Below are positions 10,780 to 20,866 of a stretch of DNA of 64,000 nucleotides, in pieces. The position numbers and the translations under genes were made by a program. Below the pieces are notes generated by a model. That model saw only the letters and a list, made by a program, of their open reading frames with translations, had not been told where the DNA came from and searched no databases. The number at the start of each line of letters is the position of its first letter. Within the stretch, counting starts at the first letter, position 1. The DNA is from Scylla paramamosain (lineage: Eukaryota > Arthropoda > Malacostraca > Decapoda > Portunidae): positions 6,002,501 to 6,066,500 of the forward strand of contig NC_087158.1 of assembly GCF_035594125.1 (NCBI RefSeq), read 5' to 3'.

Positions 10780-11377
10780 CCTCGCATCACTTCTAGGATA
10801 AGCAATATAATCTCCTATGCCACTACATTACGTGCTAGCAATAGTTGATGAAAAAATTCTGAACTCTTTGAAAATGATAAAAAACCAGATCCTTCAGGCC
10901 TCGCTGGTAAGGCTTTCCAGCCGACTGTTCAGCTGATGGATTCATAAATCAACAAGGTCAGGCACATCTTGATAGGTGATCAGTCGTGGCTCTAAAAGCA
11001 ATATGAATGACTCGATGTTCATCCTCGCCTAAGGTAGAGAATTTCACTAGTAACAGAGAAATGTGTGAAAAAATATTCAGGGTGGGGGGAATGGCGAGCC
11101 GTGTGACGTGAAATATGATCTACCTCCCCCGTATAAAGAACTCCCTGTGACTGGTAAGTAGACCGAGTGGATTTCTGTTTACATGATCAGGTATGTCATA
11201 TTAAGGTCTGGTGGAAGCTCCTGGCAAATTTTCCCTCGAGTCAATTAACCGGGGCGTTCCGACATCCTGCGCTCGTCAAGGTCTGCATCCGCCGACTCTC
11301 CTGCCAAAGGTGCTCATCGTGGTCCGCCTCCTTTCTGTGGCGTGTCTGGGAAGAAAAAATAGAAGTAGCAGCGACAG

Positions 11378-11422
<45 letters not shown>

Positions 11423-12139
11423 GAATTGATATTTACCTTGTGTAGGTAGTGAAGGACTTGAAGCCTCGGAAGAATTGAATTATACTCGGTCCCGGCCGCG
11501 CGAGTCTTAAAAAAAAAAAGAATATTAGTAGTGGCGGTAGGCACCGTAGCGTTGCTTTATTATTTGTAGTATTTTTTTTTTTTCTCACCTCTTCCCCGCC
11601 TCCGCGTGGGATGTCGTCTTTGTGACGTCCGCTGACGTGGGCCTTCTACGCTGCCGTCCTGCTCCACCCCCACCGAGTGTGAGCCTGTACAGGAAGATGT
11701 GCTCAGAGCTCAAACTTGTAAAGATTGACAGTCATTTCATCTTTATTATTATACATTCCCGCCAAAATAAATAATAATGCTTACCAGAAGAAGCAGGATT
11801 GCCAACTTTCGCAGGTGTGTTCTGGCGGTGGATGTGGAAACAGAAGTCCACACCGTTCGCTTCTACAATCACACTGGTCTTCCACACATGAGGGTGATGG
11901 ATTAGTGCGCCATCTCCCACACACTTCACATAAAATCTGCGCCTCTGCTGTTCCACAGTGAACACCTGTTTTCTTTTCTTTTTTTTCTATAACATTGTCA
12001 ACGTTTTGTTGCCATGCCGTGCGGGGAAACATTGAAGCTTCCCGCGCAGATGGTCAGTGAGGCCCGTGCCTTGACTCGGAAGTAGGCAACACCTGCCTGT
12101 TTCATTATCCTCCACTCCACCCATTATCCCACCTTCATC
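10780..12139. other. Interval between polymerase and penton gene, no gene recognised
   Basis: Short open frames occur on both strands at 11,725-12,032, including a Cys-rich minus frame, but none matches a family I know and they overlap one another. The interval contains an (ATT)n microsatellite, short A and T runs (11,508-11,519 and 11,572-11,583) and otherwise unremarkable sequence. Confidence 0.5.
11380..11422. repeat. (ATT)n microsatellite
   Basis: A perfect trinucleotide run of about 14 copies inside the Polinton interval. Long poly-Tyr, poly-Leu and poly-Ile frames through it are artefacts of the repeat. Confidence 0.97.
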
Positions 12140-13119
12140 GATTCTCTTCAAAATTTTACGTCCGAGACGCAAAGTTAACGTGGTCTTATATGCAACACGC
12201 AAGTAACACTGTTTTCCCCATCTTCAAACTATTTAGGCTTTGCCTCTTTGATTAGCAATTTTGATGGCCACACTCTCTATAGTTGATGCAGAAAGTGGTT
12301 GGTACAGTAATTGAATTCGCACCTTTACTGGTGCTGTCGCTGAGCAGTGGTATGATGTCTAATATATTAACTAGTTAGTTGTCAAATCGCGAGGGGGAAA
12401 TGATGTCGGTATAAACGTACATATAATCCGTCCCTGCATCAGCTCGCGGTACGTATTGAGCGAATAATTTTATGGGTGATGAGGAGGAAGCTTCGCTGTT
12501 GGCGTCGGAAGATGAAATGCCGCCGCCAGATCTTTGAAAGTAGACGGTGTAGCGAAAATTTGGATTGAAACCCAGAATGTGAGCTATATGCGATGCAAAT
12601 TTTATACTGAGGAGAGATTACTGTAAATACGATCGTCATTAGGAGGGACAATCGCGTTATTCACAACGACCCGCTCCAAGTCGCGGTCATTGTCGATATC
12701 CGAGTAAGGGAAATAGATCTTAAAGGAGTCATTCAAGATTGCTTGAAGTTCTCTCACTATCTGTCCATTAATTGCCTTAGTTATGGCCGGTATGTTCTTA
12801 TCGGTAAAATTGGAGATGATATTCCTTTCCGGTAGATAGGTATACATATTATATTCATACATATCAAAGTCTGAATGCTTAAGCGCAGAATCCTTTAATT
12901 GAGGAACGATATACTGGAACTTGGATCCCCTTCCGCAACGTAGTAGAAATATTTAGGGAATAAAATATTATTACACAGGCCGACTTCACAATTCCCGCCG
13001 GTGTCTAAATGAATGGGTAAGATTCTGTTTTCAAATTCTGTTGTTGTGTTGTTGGGAAATGACCTACCACCTGCAAGAGAAGATAGGTATACGTATATAT
13101 CGTCACTATCTCTCAATGA
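12140..13119 (-). pseudogene. Penton-like minor capsid protein of Polinton, fragmented
   Basis: The frame starts with ATG at 13119 (MSLRDSDDIYVYLSS) and shows FPNNTTTEFENRI and GNCEVGLCNNILFPKYF. This follows the pattern common in Polinton minor capsid candidates: a short N-terminal strand, FPDNT-x-S-x-F, then a W/C-EVGL-x-E-type motif. A second piece at 12862-12602 holds a long helical or loop region. Then YMYVYTDIISPSRFDN, near 12,425-12,375, resembles the conserved YVY-x-D-[IL]-[VI]-x-P segment. The end near 12,290-12,150 has IESVAIKIANQRG and a strand-rich tail. Frames change at least three times. The role (pentameric vertex protein) is inferred from family position, not shown by the sequence. 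Confidence 0.6.
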
Positions 13120-13286
13120 CATGTTTTTTAAACCCTGTCAACTAACAGACTGACTTTAAACTTTACCTTTTCATGACATAAGCATGTCGGCAGACTCAAG
13201 ATTGTGGCGGCATGGCGTGGATACTCGCGACGACCTTGACAATCAGGGGGAATGTACTGAGATATCGGAGGGAGCACGTGTCGGCT

Positions 13287-13301
13287 ATAATAATAATAAT
13301 A

Positions 13302-13350
<49 letters not shown>
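13287..13350. repeat. (AAT)n microsatellite
   Basis: Trinucleotide run with one AGT interruption near 13,304, followed by imperfect copies to about 13,368. It lies just outside the 5' end of the penton-like gene. Confidence 0.96.
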
Positions 13351-13353
<3 letters not shown>

Positions 13354-13628
13354 TAATGATAGTAATAAGACCGCCATCCGACATAAGTATTACATCAGCC
13401 CCGCCGCTGGCGGTCGGTGAAAGTGGAAGGAGGCCGCCGCTCCGGGGTCTCTACGTCACAGACGCTTTCTCCAGGTAAAAAGGATGGACACAGGGCTGGG
13501 ATCTCAAAAAGGGCAGTCGCGACGACCTTGACCATAGGGGATGTATTTTCAGATGTCGGAGGGAACGCGTGATGGCAACACACTAAGCTGGTCCCGACCT
13601 CCAGGATTCCGTGAATGAAAGGGAAAGG

Positions 13629-13860
13629 GCGGCGACTTCTATGGCAAGCACCCCGTCAGAGTCCCCTAACCACGCCAGTGGCGGGCGGCTGCCACGTCTG
13701 GCCGCCAGTCCACCCCCCCCGGGGACCTCGTGGGCAGTCGCAACGATCTTGTCCATATGGGGGTGGCGCACAGTGAGGCGACTTCTATGGCAAGCGCCGT
13801 CAGAGTCCCCTAACCACGCGTGTGTGGCGGGCGGCTGCCACGTCTGGCCGCCAGTCCCCC
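13629..13860. repeat. Direct duplication of a GC-rich segment
   Basis: The segment at about 13,629-13,718 (beginning GGCGACTTCTATGGCAAGC) recurs at about 13,778-13,860 with small differences, including the GTCAGAGTCCCCTAACCACG and GGCGGGCGGCTGCCACGTCT parts. Related short motifs (a CGACGACCTTGACCAT-like string) recur at 13,226, 13,518 and, in mutated form, 13,738. The 146-codon plus frame crossing it is a by-product of the repeat and C-rich composition. Confidence 0.8.
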
Positions 13861-13906
13861 CCCCCCACCTCCCCCCACCTCCCCTCCCCCCTCCACCCCC
13901 TTTTTC
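13852..13906. repeat. C-rich tracts, G-quadruplex-prone on the minus strand
   Basis: Several runs of four or more cytosines are separated by short spacers (the first run exceeds ten C). The complementary strand therefore has four or more G runs with short loops, the classical G-quadruplex pattern. Structure formation is inferred. Confidence 0.6.
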
Positions 13907-14256
13907 ACTCAATTATTTTCCGCCCACCATCATTGATTCATTAGTCATTCCATCGTCGCCGAAGCATAAGGACGCACGCCCCCTCACCTCTTCTCCGTCA
14001 GTGTCAGCCGTCACCGTCCCTCTCCCTCCCTCCCCCCACCCACCCCCCTGATGTCGCCGTCATGAATCACCCCCTTCCCAACCCCCACTAATCTACAGCC
14101 TGGGCCTCCATCTTGACATGGACTGCCACTGAAGTCTACGGAAAATTGCTGTCAGGTTTCCCCATTGCAACTTGATAAGGTCCACACTCGCAATATGGCA
14201 TGCCATCAGAGTCGCTCCTGCGGGGTGGGGGTGGATCCCCATCCTGCCTCCCCCTC

Positions 14257-14497
<241 letters not shown>

Positions 14498-14536
<39 letters not shown>
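14498..14536. repeat. (CT)n microsatellite
   Basis: A dinucleotide run of about 19 copies directly follows the poly-T tract. Confidence 0.96.
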
Positions 14537-14542
<6 letters not shown>

Positions 14543-14638
14543 CTCCTCCTCCCCTCTCCCATCCTTAACACCCTATTTACAGCCAGGGTCTCCATCCTGA
14601 AATGGATCGCCACTCCGGGTAATTGCCAGGGGGGTCGA

Positions 14639-14710
14639 CCATCCTTATATGGCTTGCCATGATGGCCCCTCATGAAATGGGGGCCGTCATGGTTGGCCAT
14701 ATAAGGATGG
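14639..14710. repeat. Inverted repeat with 31-nt arms and a 9-nt loop
   Basis: The left arm is 14,639-14,669 and the right arm 14,680-14,710. They pair with about four mismatches, including a perfect 14-bp outer stem (CCATCCTTATATGG with its complement). It sits exactly where ordinary sequence meets the satellite. It could extrude as a cruciform or fold in RNA; alternatively it is a MITE-like remnant. No target-site duplication was obvious. Confidence 0.8.
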
Positions 14711-14714
14711 GTTT

Positions 14715-17555
14715 ATGGCAATTTCCCTCTAACTACTCTTTCATATAGGATGCTTTGTATGCACTTTGACGTTTTGGTACCTAAGAAATTTAACACTTAT
14801 AATATACGTTTTTGGTAAGGTTGTTGTAATTCTTTTTATAGGGTGCATTGTTTGCACTTTGGCGTTTAGGAATAACTGGAAAACTCTCATAATACACGTT
14901 TTGGGTAATGCTGCTTCCTCATATAGAGTGTTTCAAAGGTTTTGGCATCATAATACACATTTCTGTTAGAATCGTTTCGTTTCCCCAAATCGGGCTCCTT
15001 TGCATGGATTTTGGTGTTTTGTTATTTAAGAACCTGAAAAAACAATTAAAAAACACACACTTTTTTGCTAATGTTACATTAATGCATTTTAGCGTTTGAT
15101 GGCTAATACGCTCAAAAACACTTCAATTACACGTTGTTACCCAAATAGAGCCATGCATATTAACGTTTTGTTATTTAATAAGTTGAAAAATCTGGGGGCA
15201 ATTTTTGTAAAAAACAAAATTCTCATAAAGGATGTTTTTAAAGCGTTTTAGCGCTTTAAATACGTAAGATAAAAAACAAAACAAAAAACATTCAAAAACA
15301 TGTTTATATTTATTTATTTATTTATTTATTTTTTTTACATATAAGGTGCTTTGCATATAAAAACACTGAAAAGATATTATTTTAGAAATGCTGTTCTCTT
15401 TTCCCATATAAAATGCCTTGCATGAACAGTTGCGGTTTTCGTACCTAAGAAAATAACACGTTTTTCTTAGTGTTTTTCTATTTCTCCATACAGATTACTA
15501 TTCATATGTTTTATCGGTTTGTTACCTAAGAAGGTAGTAATACTCATAAAACAAAATTCTGTTAATATCGTTTCGTTTCCCCATATCGGGATATTTGCAT
15601 GCATTTTTGCGTTACGGTACCTATTAAGCTGGAAAACACTTATGTTATGCGTAAAGTTTCCCCATAAAGGATATTTTGCCCGCGTTTTATTGTTTTGGTA
15701 CGTACTCGTAAGAAGCTGAAAAATACTCAAAAGTCACGTTTATTTTAATGTTTTCTTTTTCCCAAATTTTGTTTTATATACTATTCATGCGTTTTGTTGC
15801 CTAATACGCTCAAAAAACACCCCAATGACACGTTTCTGGCAAAATCCTTTCGTTACCCCAAATAGGGTGCTTCAAAAGCATTTTAGAGTTTTTGAAATTA
15901 CCAAGCAAGTAAAAACTCGAAACACATGTTTTTGATCATGTTGTTCTGATTCTCCATAAAGGGTGTTTTCCATGCGTTTTAGCGTTTTGGTACGTAAGAA
16001 AAAACACTTATAAGACACGTTTTTGGCAATGTTCTCTTCTTTTCCCATATCGGTTCCTTTGCATGCACTTTGGAATTTGTGGTACCTAACAAGATCAAAA
16101 ACATTCATGATACACGTATTTGGCAATCTTTTTTTTTTTCATAGAGTTCTTTGCATGTATTTCGTCGTTTTGCAGAGCGCAATATGGGGAAAACTCATAA
16201 TAAACGTTTTTTGGTATTGTTATTCGGTTTCCCCATATAGACTGATATTCATAAGTGTTTAGCCTTTTAAGGTTATAAAAAGTTGAATAAAGTGTTTAGC
16301 GTTCTAGCTTTTTCCTACATAAGCTGTAAAACAATCATAAAACACTTTTGTGTTAATATCGTTTCGTAGTTTCCCAATATCAGTTAATTTGCATGCATTT
16401 TGGTGGTGTTACCTAACAAGCTCAAAACTTTCAAAACTTACGTTTTTAGTAATGTGATTCTTTTTCCACATACATGGTAATTTGCACGCGTTTTAACTCT
16501 TTGGCACGTAGGAGGCTCAAAAAGCTCTTACGTAACAAAAAGTTAAAACGCGTGCAAAATACCTCAAAAGACACTTAAAAGACACTTTTATAATAATGCC
16601 CTTTAGTGTTTTGGTACTCTAACAACTCCTCAAAAATACTCCATACACATTTTGGTGGTAATACCGCTGCTTTATTTTTTTCATATAAGGTGCTTTGTAT
16701 GCATTTTTCCATTTTGGTACATAATATGAGGAAAAACACTCATAATAAAAGATTTGGTAATGTTCTATTTCTCTATATAGAGTGCTATTCATGTGTTTAA
16801 GCATGTTGGTACATAAAAAGATGAAAAATACTCATAATAGAAGTTTCTGTTAATATCCTTTCTTTTGTTTACCAATGTCCGGTGATTTTCATGCATTTTG
16901 GTGTTTTGTTACCTAACATGCTCTAAAAAATCTCAAAGTACACTTTTTTGCTAATGTTTTTTTTCTGTTTCTCCATGAAGAGTGTTTTGTATGCGTTTCA
17001 GTGTTTTTGTGGCATTTAAGCTGAGAGATACTCAAAACAAATTTTTTGTAATGTTTGCTTTTCCCATACAGGATGCTCCGTATGCACTTCAGCATTTTAA
17101 AGTATTATCTAACAAGATCAAAATGGTTGTTAATACACATTTTTGTTAATGTTGTTTTATTTCTTCATATAGGGTGCTTTGGTGAATCCTTATCGGTTTT
17201 GGTACCTTACAAACTAAAAAATATTCATAATACACGTTATTGGTAATATTGTTCTGTTTTTTTCCATATATTGTGCCCACGTGTTTTACCATTTTCTTAC
17301 CTATGAAGTTCAAAAACACTTATAATACATATTTATGTAATATCGTTTCGTTTCAAAGTATGTATTGCATTTATTTCATGTTCTCGTACCTAAAAGGCTC
17401 AAAACTTTCAATACACACGCTTTGATAATGCTGTTCTGTTTCTTCATAAATGGTGTTATCCATGCGTTTTAGTATAATGTCATACGTAAGAATCTCAAAA
17501 AAGCCTCAAAAGACACATTATCATTAATGTTTTCTTTTCCTAAATGGAGTGTTCT
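14715..17555 (-). repeat. Divergent satellite monomers in minus orientation
   Basis: About 30 monomers of roughly 90-100 bp read as the reverse complement of the satellite that fills the rest of the window: a cytosine-poor strand with boxes such as GCATGCATTTTGGCGTTTTG followed by a TACCTAA-type box and AACACTCATAATACACG. Monomers differ markedly from each other and no ordered higher-order period is evident, so this looks like an old, un-homogenised flank. No genes are seen. Confidence 0.85.
16480..16561. repeat. Palindromic monomer junction
   Basis: A left arm at about 16,480-16,509 and a right arm at about 16,531-16,561 are reverse complements with a few mismatches (shared core TTGCACGCGTTTTAACT). 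They mark a short head-to-head turn-back of monomers inside the minus-oriented flank. Confidence 0.7.
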
Positions 17556-18958
17556 CCAATTATAAGTGTTTTTAAGTTCCCAACCAAAAAAACTAAAACC
17601 CACAAATAACACTCTTTATAAAGAAAAAAAATAAATATATAAAAAAAACGGCAAATTTTTTTTTTTTTTTTTTATTCATCTTCAAAGGTACCGAGATGCC
17701 AAAATTCTGGAAAAAATCTGGCCAATAACGATAAAAGAATATTATCAAAAAAGTTAATTTTAGCTTTTTTTTGGGAATGTTATGTACCAAACTCTAAAGT
17801 GAATGCAAAGCCACCTGCATGAGGAAATTAAACGACTTTACGAGAAACCTTACTTTTGGAGTGTTTTTCAGTATGTTAGGCACCAAAACGATAATATTAT
17901 AAAGTCACTAAATATGGGAATCCAAAACAAAATTACTGAAAACGTGTCTTTTCCTCGTTTTACGTAGAAAAACGCTAAAAAGGATGCAAACCAACCAATA
18001 TGAAGAAATAGAATAACATTATCAAAAATGTATATTTCGAATGTTTTTGAGCTTGCTGTCTAAAAAAAAAAATGCAAAAATGGATGGAAAGTACTGGGGT
18101 GTAAAAGGACATTCCGAGAAACGTGGTATAATGAGTGTTTTATAATTCCACAAGAACCAAAAGGCAAAAAACGCAAAAACTCAAAATTTCAGAGAAGTTT
18201 CTTAGATACCAAAAAGATGAAACTCATGAATAACACTTTCAATTGAGAAACAGAATTACCTTACAAAATGTGTGTATTTTGAGTGTTTTTCACATTCTTA
18301 GTTACGAAAATCCCAAATTACATGCGAAACTCGTACGTAATTTCCCAATTTTGGTGGGAAATAAATGACATTACAAAAAAAAAGTGTCTTTTGAGTGTTT
18401 TTTGAGCGCGTGAAAATGCAACAAAGCACTAAAAAGCTGAACAATCACATTACATTGGAATAAAACTAAATTTTACGGAGAATAAAAAAAAGAACAAGCT
18501 TACCAAATGAGTGAATTTTGGGTGTTTTCACAATCTTAGTTACCAAAACCTCAAATTGCATGCGAAATATTGTGGGATAAAAATGTGGGAAAAAAAATTT
18601 CATTTAACATAAAACTTTTTCGAGTGTTTTTGAGCGTGTTAGGAAATAAAGCACTAAAAAAGCAGGGCAATCACATTACATATGGATAAAACCAATTTTT
18701 ACCAAGAATATCCCTTTAAGCTCTTTAACTTTTGCATACAAAAACGCTAAAACGCATGCAAAACACCCTTTATGGAGAAACAGAATAACATTACCAAAAA
18801 CACGTAATTCGAGTGTTTTTGTTCATGTTACCTATAAAAACACTTATAAACATGTTTGGGAAACGAAAAAAAACATTGTGAGAAATGTGCAATGTGAGTG
18901 TTTTTAAGTTTCTTAAGTACCAAAAAGCTAAAAGCCACAAATAACACTCTTATAGAGA

Positions 18959-18989
<31 letters not shown>

Positions 18990-20766
18990 AAAAAATAGCA
19001 TTTTTTTTTATCATTCATATTCATAGGTACTGAGATGTGGAAAGTCTGGCAAAAATTCAGGGAAATTATGTGGAAAAAAACAACATTATCAAAAAAGTTA
19101 ATTTTTAGTCATATTTTCAGACTGTTATGTACGAAACCCTAAACTGTAATTCAAAGCCACCTATATGGGGAAATTACACGACTGTACTAGAAACCTCTCT
19201 TTTGAGTTTTTTTTTCTTTTTTAGCATGTTTGGCATCAAAAGTAGACAAGAATATGGAAGTCACTCAATATAGGAATGCAAAACAAAATTACTGAAAATG
19301 TCTTTTTTCGTTGTTTTACGTAGAAAAACGCCAAAACGGATGCAAAAACCAACCAATATGAAGAAATACAATAATGTTACCAAAAAGGTATATTTTGAGT
19401 GTTTTTTGAGCCTGTTCACCACAAAAAACGCAAAAATGGATGCAAAGCACTCTATATTGGGAAACAAAAGGACATTACGAGAAACGTGTATAATGAGTGT
19501 TTTATGCTCTCACAAGAAGAACAAGGCAAAAAACGCAAAAAAATATATGGATAACTTTTCTTAGATACCAAAATGCTGAAACTCATGAATAACACTCTTA
19601 ATTGAGAAACAGAACAACCTTACTAAATGCGTGTATTTTGAGAGCTTTTCACATTCTTAGTTACCAAAACTCCAAATTGTATGTGAAACCAGATTTTATG
19701 TGGGAAAAAATGACATTCCCAGAAAAGTGTCTTCTGAGTGTTTTTGAGCGTGATAGGATATAAAGCACTAAAAAGCAGGGGAATCACATTAAATTTAATA
19801 AAAACCAATTTTTACCAAGAACTTGCCTTTTAAGTGTTTTTGAGCTCCTTATATACCAAAAAACTAAAACGCATGCAAAACATACTTTATGGAGAAACAG
19901 AATAACATTACCAAAAACATGTATTTTGAGTGTTTTTGATCATGTTACCAATAAAACGCTTTAAAAACATGCTAAGAACCCTATTTGTGGAAAACGAAAA
20001 AGACATTACGAGAAACGTGTATTATGAGTGTTTTTAAATTCATTAAGTACCAAAAAAGCTAAAAGCTATAAATAGACTCTATTAAGAAAAAAATAAATAA
20101 AAATAAATAAAAAAATAAGAATATTTTTTTCTTTCTTGTTCTTCTTCACAGGTACCGAGATGCCAAAATTCGGGCAAAATTCATGAAATTTCAAGAACAT
20201 TATCAAAAATGCTAATTATAGCTTTTTTTTTCGACTGTTGCGTATGCAAACCCTAAAGTGCATGCAAAACCACCTATATGGGGAAATCAAACGTCTTTGC
20301 CAGAAAACCGTCTTGCGAGTGTTTTTCAGCATGTTAGGCACCAAAACGATAAATAACATGGAAGTCATTCTATATGCGAATCCAAAACAAAATTACTGAA
20401 AACGTGTATTTTCGGTGTTTTAATACGTAGAAAAACGGTAAACGGATGCAAACCAACCGATATGAAAAAAAGAAAAGAATAACATTACCAAAAAGGTATA
20501 TTTTGAGTGTTTTTGAGCTTGTTACCTACAAAAAAGGTGAAAATGGATGCAAAGCACTTCCTATTGGGAAACAAAAAGACATTATGAGAAACGTGCAGAC
20601 ATGAGTGTCCTATTATTTTTCGAGCAAAAGACTTGTGGTTCACAAGAACTACACAAAGCAAAAACGCAAAAAACTCGTGTATATAAAGAAGTATCTTAGA
20701 TACCAAAAATGCTGAAACTCACAATAAATAACAATCTTAATTGAGAAACAGAACAACCTTACCAAA

Positions 20767-20866
20767 NNNNNNNNNNNNNNNNNNNNNNNNNNNNNNNNNN
20801 NNNNNNNNNNNNNNNNNNNNNNNNNNNNNNNNNNNNNNNNNNNNNNNNNNNNNNNNNNNNNNNNNN
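20767..20866. other. Assembly gap of exactly 100 N
   Basis: One hundred undetermined bases inside a HOR unit, between monomer 7 and the end of monomer 8. Exactly 100 is a common placeholder, so the true length is unknown, yet the enclosing unit (20,151-21,283) has a normal 1.13-kb length with it counted. Confidence 0.99.

Noticed and set aside
11725..12032. Overlapping frames on both strands, one Cys-rich
   Set aside because: Mutually overlapping, no recognisable domain and no support from neighbouring genes.
13611..14051. A 146-codon Pro/Ser-rich plus frame
   Set aside because: It crosses a direct duplication and C-rich tracts; length is explained by lack of stops in C-rich sequence, and no domain is seen.
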